DNA of 64,000 nucleotides from Anaeramoeba flamelloides (GCA_027625915.1 JANTQA010000057.1:6882001-6946000), one strand, 5' to 3'. Positions 1-13,400 are shown, counted from the stretch's first letter. Made by a program: numbers and translations. Notes: a model not told the origin generated them from the letters alone.

Positions 1-1
1 A

Positions 2-3000
2 TATAATAAAAATAGTAAAAATAATACAAATAACAATTTATTATTTTTAAATACAATTATTAAATGTTGCTATTTATTAGATAAAAAACAAATTTTATAT
101 GATTTTTTTAATATTGAAAATAAAAAAAATCTCTTAAATTCAATAAAAATAAATAATATAAAAAATAAAAAAAAGCTCAATTTTTCTCAAATCGTTCACA
201 ATAATTATCAAAAAAAATTTAATATATTAAAAAAATATTTATTGATTTTTGAAAAAAAGAATGGTTTATCTTTAAATCAAATAGATGAATTATTTCGAAA
301 AAATCCATGGTTTAGTTTTCAACTTTTGCTAATTAATACTTTAAATGACAATTCGTTACAATTGAGGAATTTTTTTTCTAATTTATTAATTAAATATAAA
401 ATAGAATTAATAAATTTTCATCAAAAGAATCCAAATAAAAAAAATAAAAAAAGTTCCCTTGATCAATATTTTCAAACAATAAAACAAAGAAAAACAATTT
501 TAAATCAATTAAATTTATGGATCAATTTTTTTTTATTATGCCCAATTGAGTGTCCATTAATCCCCTTAATACTTCAAATAATAGTATCTTGGTATTTACT
601 CCAATTTGATAATCATAATTTAAATTATTCTTATTGTTTTGGTTTACAATTATTTAAATATTCCAACCAAAAAAAAAACATTACAAAAATAATTAGAACA
701 AAAATAGCAGAAATATCCAATAATATTGAAAAAAAAAAAATAATGACTCGTAATTCTATTCAAAATATTGGTAATAAATACTTTCACAGTAGAACTAACA
801 CTATTAATATTAGTAACAATAATAATGAAAACAATAGCAGCTGTAATAACAAGTTAAATGAAAAGAGATTCAAATCACAAGATGCAAATAAATTACAAAA
901 ATTAAAATATAAATTAAAATTTTATGAAAAAACAACAAGCTTTTATCATAACTCAATAGCTTTATTAGCTTTACACGATTCAGAAGGAATAAACCAATTG
1001 AATATTCCAATATTAAAAAAAATTAAAAAAGATAATATTTTGAAATTTTCATTAAAAGAAATCATGAATCTTAATAATATGAAAAAAAAATATTTATTTT
1101 ATGAATTAATTGGCAAAAATTTATTAATAACTTCCATTTTTAATTCTTCTTTATACCCCTTTATGTTTTTTCATAAATTTATTAATACCGATACAAGAAA
1201 AACTACATTTAATACCAATAATAATAACACCACGTTCATTCATTATCATAAGAATAATAACCATAATAATAGTAACTCTCTTTTTAAAAAGAATTTAATT
1301 ATTAATGAGTTATTTAATAATAATAATAATAATAATAATAATTATCAAAATCAAAATAATAATGATTTAAAGAATAATAATAATCATTATAACAATAATA
1401 TGAATGATGCTACAAATGTCAACAATTTAATATCAATCAATTTCAATGAAAAAATTAATTTGGCAAAGTTTTTGTTTAAACCAATTTCATTTAATACCAA
1501 AACATTTAATTTAAATTTTTTGGAATTAAAAATAAAAAACATTCTATTAGTTATTAAAGAAGAATCAAATAAATATTTTAGAAAAATTGAAATGATGAAA
1601 GAATTAGATCAAGTATATTTAAATCAAATACCCTATTTATTTTATAAACATCCAATCAAAAAAAAAATTGTAACTAATTGTTCAAAAAAAACAAAGTGTA
1701 AGAATGGATTCATTGCCATCATTGAAGTTGAACAGCCAAAAAGAAACGAGCATAATTATTTAGTTTTAAAAAAAAATCGAAAAGAATATAAAAATATTAT
1801 CCAGATGCAAAAAGAAATAATTGATAATTATCCAAAAAAAATATCTATTTCCTTATTAAATTTAAAATTATTTTTAAAAAAATTCCCTGATTTTATTAAG
1901 AATACTCAAAATAAAGATTTGAAAAGACCATTAGTAAAATTTGGTATTGATTGGCTGGAAATTTTATTGAATTTTTTTAATAATGAAAATATTATGACTT
2001 GCCCGCCTACTCGTGATTTAATAAACACGTTTTTCCCCAATTATGTTAATTATTTTTTTGACACTACATGTCATTTTAAAAATTTAATGATTGTGCTTGG
2101 AATGTTATTAAAACACCCAATTCAAATCCCATTATTAATGAAGAATTTAAAATTAAATGAATTATTAATCAATTATAAAAAAGATCAGATCATTCAATTG
2201 TTTGAGAAATTAAGTCATTATTATTTAATAAATCCCCATTTTAATTATGATTTAATTTTAAATCAATTAAATATATTTCAATTATTAGATAGTATTCGTG
2301 ATGAAATTAAAGAAAATTCCTATGAGAGTATGTATGATTCTAATTGGGATTATAACAACAAAAATAAAAAATATAACCCTGAAGACATAACTCATAAAAA
2401 TATTAATAATTTAAATAATAAAGAGATAGATAAGAAAGAAAATAATATTTATGATGGAATTGTGAGAAATAGCAACATTGGGGATAATAAAATAAATAAT
2501 AATACCAATTTTAATAATAAATATAAAAATGATAATTCAATTCAGAAACACAATATAGATTTAAAGGGGAATAACGAAATAAAGATCAATGATTATGAAT
2601 TAAATAATAATATTATATTTTTAAAATTATTAAAGTTAATATTTAAAAATTTGTCAGTTGATAATTTTAATAATTGCTCATTTTTTTTTAATTATAATTA
2701 TCACTTGATCGAAAAATTTATTAATACAAATTTTGAAAAAAATTTTTTGTTAATGATAGATAATTTATTAAATTTTACATTTTATCATAATATTCATACT
2801 TCAGTCTGGAATATATTTTTAAAACCCTACAAATTAAAAACAAATAAAGTTTTGAAATCTTTTATTGATTTATGGAGAGAATCTTTTTATAATTACCGAA
2901 AAAGTATCTATCCTAAATTATTGATTGAAAAAATAAATCCTTATTTGGAGAATTTGATAAACTTTTTAAATAATTTCCTCAAAAACCACTTCAATTTAGA

Positions 3001-4090
3001 TAAAAAAAAATTACCAATTCACTATTATTTTAAATTATTAAAACCTTTACTGGTTAAATTTGCTAATAATGATGGTGTTATAATCTCTTCTTATAAAAAC
3101 AAAAAATCTCATTTGCAAGCAATCATCCAATTGAATAGAATATTTACTGAAAATTTGTTATTAAAAAATGAAATAAAAGGAATAACTTCGTTAATTAATT
3201 TTTGGTTTCAATTGAATTTTAAAAATTTACTTGGAAATGGTTTAAACTTGTTTTTTTTTATGTACGAAAAATTTTTCACATTAAACAAAAACTTTTATCT
3301 TAATTTTTTTAAAATTTTTATTCAAGACCATCTTTTAGAGAGTAATATTAATAAAGATTTCACTATTATTAGTAACAATAACAATAATGATAATAATAAT
3401 AATAACATTGATGATAATGATTACAAGAAAAATGATAAATATACTGATAATGATAGTACAAGTAATTATGATAACAAAATTTTGAGCAATGATGATTATA
3501 AAAACGAAAAATATTTTAAAATAAAGTTTTTTTTAGAATTTTTATTAAAAATAAATTGGACAAATCTTCAAAATAATCTTTTCAAACCTTCTGAAAATAA
3601 TTCGGTTGTTGAATCATTATTCCAAATATTATTAAATTGTATTTTGTATTTCCCTTTGAATAATAAATTAATTTCAAAAATAATTATTAACAAAATACCC
3701 GGCATTATTTTAAATATTAATTGGAATTATTTGTCTACTAAAAAATATGAATTAATTTTAAATAATATTTTATTAAAATATCAAAATAAAAATTTAAAAT
3801 ATAATTTACAAAGTGTTAGTACTAAAAATAATGATGACGATATTGAAAATGAGAATATTTTAAAAATCAATCTTAATCATGAAATGGTTGATAATTATGA
3901 CCGTATATTATTTTTATTTAATTTTCTTAAAAAAATTAGTAATTTTTCTCAAAATAAAGAAAAAATAAAAATATTTCGTGAATTTAGTATTAAATTGATA
4001 TTTTTTTACCAAAATCATGAAAATGAAATTGAACAAACAAAATGGAAGAAAATCTTAAAAGATATATCTTTTTGTAAAATAGAAAAATAA
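2..4090 (+). CDS. Large Asn-rich protein, 5' truncated, possibly EPG5-like
   Basis: The frame is open from the first bases of the window to a TAA at 4088-4090 (about 1,362 codons), so this is the 3' part of a bigger gene whose start lies off the left edge; the TTG at 242 is not a start. The protein looks all-helical, with Leu/Ile/Phe-rich helical stretches separated by Asn runs (AAT microsatellites near 1317-1345 and 3375-3410) of the kind common in AT-rich amoebae. A Cys-containing block near 1650-1740, followed by an Asn-Arg-Lys-Glu-Tyr motif and later by CPPTRDL (about 1999-2019), recalls the C-terminal third of EPG5, a Rab7 effector that tethers autophagosomes to lysosomes. That match is from memory and weak. 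No catalytic motif, signal peptide or clear membrane segment is visible. The coding call is firm; the family name is tentative. Confidence 0.88.
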   Translation, partial: YNKNSKNNTNNNLLFLNTIIKCCYLLDKKQILYDFFNIENKKNLLNSIKINNIKNKKKLNFSQIVHNNYQKKFNILKKYLLIFEKKNGLSLNQIDELFRKNPWFSFQLLLINTLNDNSLQLRNFFSNLLIKYKIELINFHQKNPNKKNKKSSLDQYFQTIKQRKTILNQLNLWINFFLLCPIECPLIPLILQIIVSWYLLQFDNHNLNYSYCFGLQLFKYSNQKKNITKIIRTKIAEISNNIEKKKIMTRNSIQNIGNKYFHSRTNTINISNNNNENNSSCNNKLNEKRFKSQDANKLQKLKYKLKFYEKTTSFYHNSIALLALHDSEGINQLNIPILKKIKKDNILKFSLKEIMNLNNMKKKYLFYELIGKNLLITSIFNSSLYPFMFFHKFINTDTRKTTFNTNNNNTTFIHYHKNNNHNNSNSLFKKNLIINELFNNNNNNNNNYQNQNNNDLKNNNNHYNNNMNDATNVNNLISINFNEKINLAKFLFKPISFNTKTFNLNFLELKIKNILLVIKEESNKYFRKIEMMKELDQVYLNQIPYLFYKHPIKKKIVTNCSKKTKCKNGFIAIIEVEQPKRNEHNYLVLKKNRKEYKNIIQMQKEIIDNYPKKISISLLNLKLFLKKFPDFIKNTQNKDLKRPLVKFGIDWLEILLNFFNNENIMTCPPTRDLINTFFPNYVNYFFDTTCHFKNLMIVLGMLLKHPIQIPLLMKNLKLNELLINYKKDQIIQLFEKLSHYYLINPHFNYDLILNQLNIFQLLDSIRDEIKENSYESMYDSNWDYNNKNKKYNPEDITHKNINNLNNKEIDKKENNIYDGIVRNSNIGDNKINNNTNFNNKYKNDNSIQKHNIDLKGNNEIKINDYELNNNIIFLKLLKLIFKNLSVDNFNNCSFFFNYNYHLIEKFINTNFEKNFLLMIDNLLNFTFYHNIHTSVWNIFLKPYKLKTNKVLKSFIDLWRESFYNYRKSIYPKLLIEKINPYLENLINFLNNFLKNHFNLDKKKLPIHYYFKLLKPLLVKFANNDGVIISSYKNKKSHLQAIIQLNRIFTENLLLKNEIKGITSLINFWFQLNFKNLLGNGLNLFFFMYEKFFTLNKNFYLNFFKIFIQDHLLESNINKDFTIISNNNNNDNNNNNIDDNDYKKNDKYTDNDSTSNYDNKILSNDDYKNEKYFKIKFFLEFLLKINWTNLQNNLFKPSENNSVVESLFQILLNCILYFPLNNKLISKIIINKIPGIILNINWNYLSTKKYELILNNILLKYQNKNLKYNLQSVSTKNNDDDIENENILKINLNHEMVDNYDRILFLFNFLKKISNFSQNKEKIKIFREFSIKLIFFYQNHENEIEQTKWKKILKDISFCKIEK

Positions 4091-4876
4091 GAAAAAATCT
4101 TTTCAAATTGATTATAATTATTTTATTTATTTCTTTCTTTCTTTTTTTTTTTTAAAGATTTTTTTTTGAATAGTTTTTTTTTTTAAAAAAAATCTTTAAA
4201 AAATAAAAATCCATATTAACTAATAATATACACACCTATATCTTATATATCATCTTTATGTATAAATATTTAATAAAAAACAAACATTGAAATAATTTTA
4301 ATTAAATTTTTGATACAAACCAAATTATATAAATTTATATTTACAAATTTGACAATTTTTTTTTTTTTTACAAATTTTGAAAATTAACTATTTTGTACTT
4401 TTTTGTAACTAATATGAAAATAAAAGTCCTTTTCCAACCAAATAGAATTTCGAAAATCATTTTAAAGTATATATAATTGGGGTATTTTGACTATAATTTT
4501 TCTTTCTAAAAATTTATAATTCATTGAAAGAATTTGTTAACGAGCTGAAATATAGACTTTACTATTAAAATTTTGAGATTATAAAATAGAAAAGTTACAG
4601 ATTTTATTATCGGTGTTGTGATATATACATATATAAAAGATAAATAAATCATATATTAATTTTACAAAAGAATTTTTAGAAAAAAAAAAAAGATTAGAAA
4701 ATCAATCCTGAATTTTCAAATCTTGGAGTATAAAATGGTAAATATCGATAGAATAAAATCTTTTTAATTTTTTTTCTAAAAATTATCTGACTTATTAATA
4801 TTCTCAAAACACAATAAAAAATGCTTTGAAATTAAATTCACCTTAACAGTGAAAATTCAATAAAATATCTTGATAT

Positions 4877-5442
4877 GTCCCTACCACCCAAAAAACACTA
4901 AAAATAGAGAACTGATCAAATACCTTCCATTAAAAAAATTAAAAAAACTAAATGAAAAAATAAATAAAATTTCAATTTAACTTTTTCTTGAAAACATTTT
5001 TTGTTAAAATGATTGAATTCAAACATGAAATTATGTATATTTTTATATACTCCATCTTATTTTAACTCATTTACTAAAACAAATTCTAAATTATGGGAAT
5101 TTTATTTTCACGAAAAGGGAATAATTTTGTCTTTAAATGTTTTTATATTTTTAAATAGTTAAATTAAATAAAAAGTTATTTAAACCAAAAAGATAAACTC
5201 TCTGGAAAAACATTCTAATTTAATATTTTAACTTATTCTTTGATTTCAAAATTTTCTCAACCCAATTTTTCAAAGAAAAATAAAAAAGTAAATAATAATT
5301 TCCAAAAATATTTTCGATATTCAAAATTTTAGAGTGTTTTTATTCTAAAAAAATTTATCCCAGTGTTTAATTGAATGAAGTTATAAGCTAGATTTCGAAA
5401 AATATTAATAAGAAAAAAATAGTGTTTAATTTTATTATCAAC
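4877..5442 (-). mobile_element. MITE-like element A, copy 1
   Basis: A 566-bp block is the reverse complement of 9464-10035. It is flanked by ATAT on both sides (4873-4876 and 5443-5446). The ends are short: GTCC at one side and, in the better kept copy, GGAC at the other. No coding frame is seen inside. It is a non-autonomous element with a 4-bp target duplication. Confidence 0.75.
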
Positions 5443-6440
5443 ATATATTAACAAGTTTTTAGGGCATTAATTTTTTTAAAAAAAAAAAAGAAAATTTACA
5501 AAACTTGAACTTTAAAAAAGTTTTCCTAATCAATCCAAAAAAGCAAAAAAAAATATTTTTTTTGAAGCTTTTAACAATTTGGCCTACATAAATAAACCAA
5601 ATCAATAAATACAAAAAAAAAAAAAAAACTAGAGATCTTTAAAGAATTACATTCGAAAAGTTCATAAGAATTTAGTATATTTCCATTACAATTTAAAAAC
5701 CAAATCACAGAAATCAAAAATTTAGAAAATTATTTTTAATTTTTATTTTTTTCTAGTCAATTCAATCACTTTGGGTTTTTTGAAATACTTAATTAGTTAT
5801 ACAAGGTTTATACAAAATGTTAAACTTTGAAATAATTTTGAACAAGAAAATTTTTGATTTCTATGATTTATATGATTTGAAATGGAATAACAAATTAATT
5901 TTAGATAAAATTTTTAAATGGGCTAAAATATCAATTTTTAAAATTCATGAAATACATCTTTTAAACCAAAAATACTTGTTTGTAATTCATAAAGATAATT
6001 AAATAATTTTTTTTTTTTTTTTTACAAATATAAAAATATTTGATCTTTGAAAGTAAAATGAGTAATTAAAAAAAATAAATAAACTATTTTTCACAAACTT
6101 TGACTCACTTTATAATGTTAATGGGAGTTGATTTGAGGGTTTATTCCATATTCTTTTTAATAAAAATATTTTCAAATTTTTTGGATCAGAATCATTTTTT
6201 CTAATTTTGCAAATTTTAGTTTTTGCTTTTTCAAATTTTTGTTTTTCTTTTGTTTTTCTTTTGCTTTTTCTTTTTTTTTCTTTTTTTTTTTTTTCATACA
6301 ATTTTAAATTTTACAAAAGATCAAGTCGAAAAAAAAAAGATCTTCGAAAAAACAAATAAAAATTAATAAAAATTGAGACTAAATAATGTCTTTGAAAATA
6401 GATTTGATTATTCATAAAAAATCTGGTTGTTCAACTTTTT

Positions 6441-6690
6441 TTCAGTGAAAGTTCAGTAATAAAAAATCCGTAATGCTCATTTCAAAAATTGTGACTCACT
6501 TTTTTTAGTTTTTGGTTTTATTTTTTTTAATTTTTAATATATCAGACTTTTATAGATTTAGAATGACTTAAAAATGAATTAAAAATCATATTTAGTTATT
6601 AAAAGTTCTCGAATACTAAAGGATAATTTTTTTTTTTTTCAATTTATTATTTCAGGTGAGTCACAATTTTTGAAAAAGAGTTTATATCGG
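6441..6690. repeat. Palindromic repeat H, copy 1
   Basis: Inverted arms containing TTGTGACTCAC (near 6489) and GTGAGTCACAA (near 6656) enclose about 160 bp. A second copy in the opposite orientation lies at about 24570-24830 and shares the arms and part of the flanks. Confidence 0.6.
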
Positions 6691-7404
6691 AAAATTAATC
6701 TTTTGATCACATATTATTTCATTTCTAAATATTAAACAAAAAAAAAATTAAAAAATTTTAAAAATTGAATTCTGTAAAAACTAAAATTATTTTCTTTAAG
6801 TATTTTGGAGATTACAGAAATATCAAAATATAAAATAACTAGTCACAAAACACAAAAATTTCAGAATTAAAAAAAATCAAGAATAGTACAAGTTGTAAAT
6901 GTTGTTAACTTTCCAAAATTTAAGAATTGGGTAAAATCTTTATTTATCCTCTATTCCCTTTAATTCGGAAAATCTAACAGCAATTTATTTTAATTTGAGA
7001 AATAAACCGAAAATTTATGATAAATTTTTGGTTTAATTTCTTAAATTAAAAAAAAAACATAAAAATAAACAATTGAGTAAATCAATAACTCATCCCTTTT
7101 CTAATAATAAAAAAAAAGTTATTCACTTTTTCAAAACAAAAAAACAGGAAAAAAGTATTTAAAAAGTCATCACTTTTTTCAAATAGCTGTATTTTATTTC
7201 TTTAGATTATTTATTAAATTCAATAAAAACAACAATACATAAGATAACTTTGATGGTTTCTTCATAATTGATTATAATATGGATTTTGCATTAATTTACT
7301 TCATATAATAATAGAAAAAAAAACAAACAAAATAAAAAAACAAATGAAATTAAGAATAAATAAAAATAAATATTAAAAAAATTCTATGAATAGAAATAGT
7401 GGGT

Positions 7405-10400
7405 TTAATAAAAATTTATAGTATTATTTCCTTTAAAAATACCCTTAAACCAAAGTATAATTAAACTGATACCGGTAATGGGGCAAGTGGCTGTAAGCAT
7501 ATAAGTAGGTATAAGCACTCTGGTAAAAGTGGGTATCCTGTCTGTTTCCAACCAAAGAGTAAATAGCAGAGGTGTAATCCATATTACAACTGAAGCAACT
7601 AAGAGTAAAACCCCAATACAGAGGTATATGTCAAAATTATTCCGAGAAAGGAGTGCACTTATCCAAGAAACTATACTGGGTAAAACTGATAGTGCAAATA
7701 AGGGGAAGAAAACGAAAGCCCAATTCCAATTGATTGTGTGGTCTAATTTTAATCCCAAAAATATTAAAAAAATGAAGGATGCTGTAAATATTGCAAAATA
7801 CGCTGCCGCTAAAATCAGTGAAGACAATTCTCTCGGTCTCTGGAAAAATAGTACAATTAGGGAGACCAATGAAACAATCGAAAAAAGGCCAGAAACTATT
7901 AATAATGGTATAAAAACTTTTAACCAAGACCAAGTTACCCAATCAGAAACCTTTAGCACAATAAAGTAAAATGGGAAATTAAAAAGTGCAAGATATATAA
8001 GTATACCAATGATGATCAAAACTTTCAAGAATTCTGGCTTATAAAAGCCCTGTAATATAAGTGTGACACAAAACAAGAAAGTGGGGAACACAACCGGCGC
8101 AAAAATCCAAAATTTGTTTGGCAAGGTAACTCTGCCTATTACTACCAAGTTGATCAATAAAATTGTTACAAAGATCCCAATGAGGATGAGCGCAGGGTAC
8201 CATCCATTGATGCGCCATATGGCTTCAAGATGGAGACCAAATCTAATATTATCTTCTCTCCTTCTAATTACACCACCTTTGATTTTTTCTTTTTTGGCGA
8301 TTGCATTTTTTAATTTTTTCATTTGTGATAAAAAGGTTTTTTTTGGATCTTGCAAATTTTCAATATACAATTCGCGTGATTCGGGGTTAGTTAACACAAC
8401 GAGTTCATTATTACCATTATTATTGCCTATATATCTTTCTAATGATTCATCAACTTTGACATCCGATTTCCATTTATCATTCCCATTATTAATTGCATTC
8501 AGATCCTTTTGGATGGCAAAGATACGATGTTGGTTAAAATATTTAAACACATAGAATTCATCGCAGGCAAGCAAGATTTGATAACGATAACAGACCTTCC
8601 TCCAGCTCTCTTTGTCCTGGCAGGAATCATATAAATTTGTACACGTGTTTTCTAAATTTAAAATTGAGATCGGGTTTAAATACTCACATATTTCCCAGAT
8701 AACTATATTACGTATAAATTATTTTTTAATTTGTTATTATTTTTTGTTTTGAATTGATGAATTCTGAGTTTTTATCACAAGATAGAATATAAATATATAT
8801 ATTAATTGTTAATATTTTCATTTTTTTTATATTTAAATTGAATTAAACTTAAAGATTAGTCAAATAATTATCATTATAGGTTTGAATCGTAATCTCATTT
8901 TTTCAAAGTTTTGACTATTTTTTCATTTATTTTGATGATATCTATAATTATTATTTTAATTTTTTTTTTTTACGTATTAATATTTTATAGATGGTGTATT
9001 TGAAGCAGTTTTAGAAGAAATAGAAAGGGAAATAAAAGAAAAGAAGGGAAAAGACAACATCTGAAAAGGATAACTATGGTTTTATAATTCTTTAAATGCT
9101 GAATTAAAATTATCAAAATAATATTTGTGAATTCTCTTTCAATTTTTAATGATTTTTTAATTTTTCAAATTGTGAATTAAATAATTACTATTAATAAATT
9201 TTGTTTTTAACTTTATTACTTTTATTTTGTTTAAATTTTTTTAAAAATAATATGTGTATATATATAAACCAAAATTCCAAAATTTTCCACATGGTTAAAA
9301 CTGTCCGAACAATCACAATAATACAATTTCATTCAAATAGGAAATAATTTTGATTTTTGTAAAATATAATATTTTAATATTTTAGTTTTTTGTTTTTAGT
9401 TTATTTTTTTGAATTAGGCAACTTGTTTCGTTAGATCAAAATATTTTTTTCAACAATTGATATGTCCTTAATAAAATTAAGCACTATTTTTTTCTGATTA
9501 ATATTTTCGAAATTAAGTTCATAACTTAATTCAATTAACCACTGTGATAATTTTTTTTAGAATAAAAACAACACTCTCAACTTTTGAATATCGAAAATAA
9601 TTTTTGGAAATTAGTGTGCACTTTTTTATTTTTTTTTGAAAAATTGGGGTTGAGAAAAGTTTGAAATCAAAGAATAAGTTAATATATTAAATTAGAATAC
9701 TTTTCCAGAAAGTTTATCTTTTTAGTACAACTTTTTTTTAATTTTACCATTTAAAACTAAAAAAAACATTTGAGGACCAAATTAGTCCCTTTTGTGAAAA
9801 GAAAATTCCCATAATTTAGAATTTGTTTTAGTAAATGAGTTAAAACAAGATAGTGAATCTAAAAATATACATAATTTCAACTTTGAATTCAATGATTTTG
9901 GCAAAAAAATGTTTTCAAGATAAAGTTAAATTGAAACTATATTTATTTTTATTTTTTCATTTAGTTTTTTTAATTGTATTAATGGAAAGTATTTGATCAG
10001 TTTTCCATTTTTAGTGTTTTTTGGGTCGTAGGGACATATTATGCTAAAGTTGAGTTGTTCAAAATAGAAGAACTCAGATAAAATTAATTGGTAGTATCTA
10101 ACCATTTGATCGATCAATATTCCTAATAGAATTTTTACAAATTTACCAATGCCTTTTTTGAAGTTATTTTCTCTCCAATTTTTAACACAGGGATAACGCA
10201 TCAATAATTTATAATTATTATTTATTTGTATTGTGAGTATTGTAATTTATAAACGATTGTTAACATTTAAATCAGTGAATGGTTATAATTTGGTATTTCT
10301 TAGAGAATTGATTTAATAAGATTTTTTTTAATTATTTTTCCATTTTTCCCCTGGCTGAATTTTATATATATTCTGAAGAAGAGTTCCAAAGCAAAAAAGA

Positions 10401-13400
10401 TCAAGTGGTTACTTGCTAATACTGTGATACTGAAAAACAAAAGTATGAGTAACTTGAAAATAAAATCTAAAAAAACAAAGGTAAAAAATGACCAAAGGTT
10501 TAAAGCAAATAAGATCAAAAAAAAAAGAAATCATAAAAACTTAAATAACGATCCCCAAGTGAACATTCATGATCAATTATCAAATTATTAAATCAACCAA
10601 AAGTATCGTGGATGTGGTTTTGGGAGTCCTTAATTAAAGATTGTATTGTTAGTTTTTTTTTTGATGATTTTATACAAATTACTTCTTAGAAACCCTTTTT
10701 AAATTTCTTTTTTTTTTCTTTTTCCTTTTTTCCTTTTGAATTTTTTGGATTTTTGCTTTTTAAACATAAAAAAATTGGGTATTGTCTTTCCCTTGAACAA
10801 TCGTGAAATCTAGGATTTTACAATTAAATTACCTTTGAGGAAATTTAAGTAAAAGGGCAGATAGAGTGTAGTTTAGACTTCTTCCATCAATAAATAAATA
10901 AATAAGATTTTTTTTTTTTCAAAAATTGAATTTTGGTATGTTAAAAATTTTGAATTGGGGTTGATATAAACTAAATTCTTTAATTTTGGACACAGTTTAA
11001 ACAGTTTAAAGAATAAGAATACTACATTTTACATTCAATTTGGAAATAATTTTGATTTTAGACTTGTACTTTTTCATTTTTGTCTTTTCTGTTATGTTTT
11101 CATTTCCTTTTTTCCAGTTACGTGATCTATTTCGTTAGATCTGGAAAATTTTTTTCAATGGTTGATATTTGGTTAATGTTAGAGTTTAGTTAATAAATAG
11201 AAGAACTAAATAAAATTAGTTGATGGTATCTAAACCTTTGATCGATCAATAATTGTTGGTGATTTTTCAACAAATTTCGCAATACAATTTTTTGTTCCGC
11301 TTGTTATAAAATTTTGGACACACAGAGATTTTTATTTTTTGGTTTTATCTTTTTTTCTTTTGTTTGTGTAAAAGTGATTAAAAATAAAAATTATTAATAC
11401 TCGGCTAGTTTAAATATGATTTAATATTATATTTTGGAAAATACCAAAAATTGAGGGTTTTTTTTCCCTTTTTTTGATTTTGAGTTTTTTCAAATTTTTG
11501 GAATGGGGTTTATAAGCTATTTCCAAAAAAGGAGGTAAATTTATTTGTAAATATATTTTTTTAAACCTAATTCTAATATTACTATTCAAATATCTAAGAT
11601 TGTTATTCGCCCTTCATTGATTCTTTCACAATAATTTAATTTGTTTGTTTGTAAGATATTATTGTTATTTTCTCAAATCCATTCAAATAACGACAGTTAT
11701 AAAAGATATGAAAGTTTAGGATCTTGATTTTCTATGATATTTTTCAAGTATGAAATTTTGTGGTTATTTTTTTCTTTTTAATTGGAGAAAATGATTCTTT
11801 TTCAAAGAGGTTGAGTTTTGTATTGTTAGAAAACAATTTGTTTCAAATTGAAGAAATTTAAGCATTTGAAAATTTAAAACAAGAAATAAGAATTTTTTTT
11901 TTTTAAATTTGATTTTTTGTAATTGGGAATACTTTTTAAACTTTTTTTTTCTCATAATCTGAATGTTTTCGCTTTCAGAATTTTATTTTTTTTGATGTAC
12001 GAATTTTTGTTAATGGGATTCTTTGAAACTTTTTTTTTTTATTTGGTTTTTTTTCAATTGAGAATTTTTGGTTAAATTGGCTTCTGTTTAATTTTTTATT
12101 CTTGAGAATCCTAAAACTTTTTTTTTTTGTGATTTGTATTTTTTGTAATTGAAGACGTTTTGAATATTTTTTGTAAATTGAGTTTTTGTATTTATATCCC
12201 GTGAAACTTTTTTGTTAATTGCATTTTTTGCCAATGAGTTATACTTTGAATTTTTTTTCTTATTTATTTGAATTTTGTGTATTTATATATGATCATTTGA
12301 ATTTTAATTTTTTTTGATAAATTCACTTTTTTGATGAGATCTTGAGGATCTGAACCTTTATAGTTTTCATTTTTGGCATTGAAATCCTTTTAAATTTTTT
12401 TTTTTTTTAATAGGAATTTTTTCAATTGAGAACCCTTTGTTAAATTGATTTTTGTTTTATTTTTTGTGAAAGAGAATTCTGAAACTTCTTTTTTTTGTGA
12501 CTTGTATTTTTTATGATTGAAGACATTTTGAATCTTTTTTTTTGTGTGAATTTTTTAGATTTATTATCATAGAGAGAATCCTGTATTTTTTTTCTTATTT
12601 TAATTACATTTTTTGGATTGAGAAACTCCTTGAAACTTATTTTTCTTCATTGAATTTTTTGTCTTTTATTATCCAAGGATTTGTTTTTTTTATTTATTCG
12701 AATTTTGTCAACCAAAAGAAGTGCACGTTCAAATTGCCCTTTTTGGTTTCAAGCCACTCTTGGAGTTTGGATCAAATTCATGGTAAGTGGCTAAACCCTT
12801 AAACAAGTTTTTTACCTGTTGCTTTTGGGAATCGCGAAACTTAATCAAAAATTTTGCCAAATTTGGTTTGAACAACCCTTAAATGAGCTGTAAAAAATTT
12901 TTGGTGATTTAAAAAGATTTTTTCATTTTTTTTTTGGCCTCTGTGTCAGTTTGAATGATTTTCCTTGGTGTTTAATTTTTTTTTTGAAAGTATTGAACAC
13001 AAAAAAATTGTTTTTTGTTTCAAATGGTAGAACAACATAATTATGGGCGTTTGTTGATTAAAATGTGATCAATTCGAATCACTTTTCCAAAATTATCAAG
13101 AAATGAGAAACCAAGTGTTTGAGATTGATTTCTTAGAAGTTACCAGCATTTCTTTTTATTTTCAACAAACAATGAGAAAGAATAATGAATCCTTAAAAAA
13201 AAAAAAACCCAGAAATTATAAAACAAAGGGATTCAAAAAAGAGATAGACATACTTTCCATTGGCAGTTTGTCTAATGTTTCTTCGTTTAAAGGTGTTATT
13301 TTTTGTTTTTCTTTTGGGGGTAATGAATGAGAATGATGAATAAGATCATAAAGATTAAATGGGAGTAGTAAGAGTGTTTGCCCTTGTATTCTCACATATC

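Larger units (their letters stand above)
4091..7404. other. Convergent intergenic region, repeat-rich
   Basis: This lies between the 3' ends of the Asn-rich gene (+) and the F-box gene (-). It holds one 566-bp ATAT-flanked element, one palindromic repeat and long A/T runs. The small frame at 5817-6002 has no support. No gene is seen. Confidence 0.7.
8703..13253 (-). other. Giant intron of the F-box gene (4,551 bp)
   Basis: GT-AG intron packed with repeats: a duplicated piece of the Rheb-like gene, two copies of repeat B, one inserted element A, a copy of repeat G, a truncated element C and a T-rich tandem duplication. Small frames inside (for example 9926-10204, 10300-10518, 12542-12802) run through repeats and have no support as genes. 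Confidence 0.75.

Noticed and set aside
242-4090. Reading 242 as the start of the first gene
   Set aside because: It is TTG, and the same frame is open up to the left edge of the window.
5817-6002. Small + strand frame of 61 codons
   Set aside because: AT-rich, no known motif, no splice or promoter support.
7529-8554. Frames opposite the TMEM185-like exon (7529-7969, 8063-8554)
   Set aside because: Antisense shadows of the real minus-strand exon.
12700-12800. A minus-strand segment reading YHEFDPNSKSGLKP after an AG, considered as a terminal exon for the 13254-13509 exon
   Set aside because: Splicing to 8702 gives the right phase and completes an F-box; the short segment gives no known domain.
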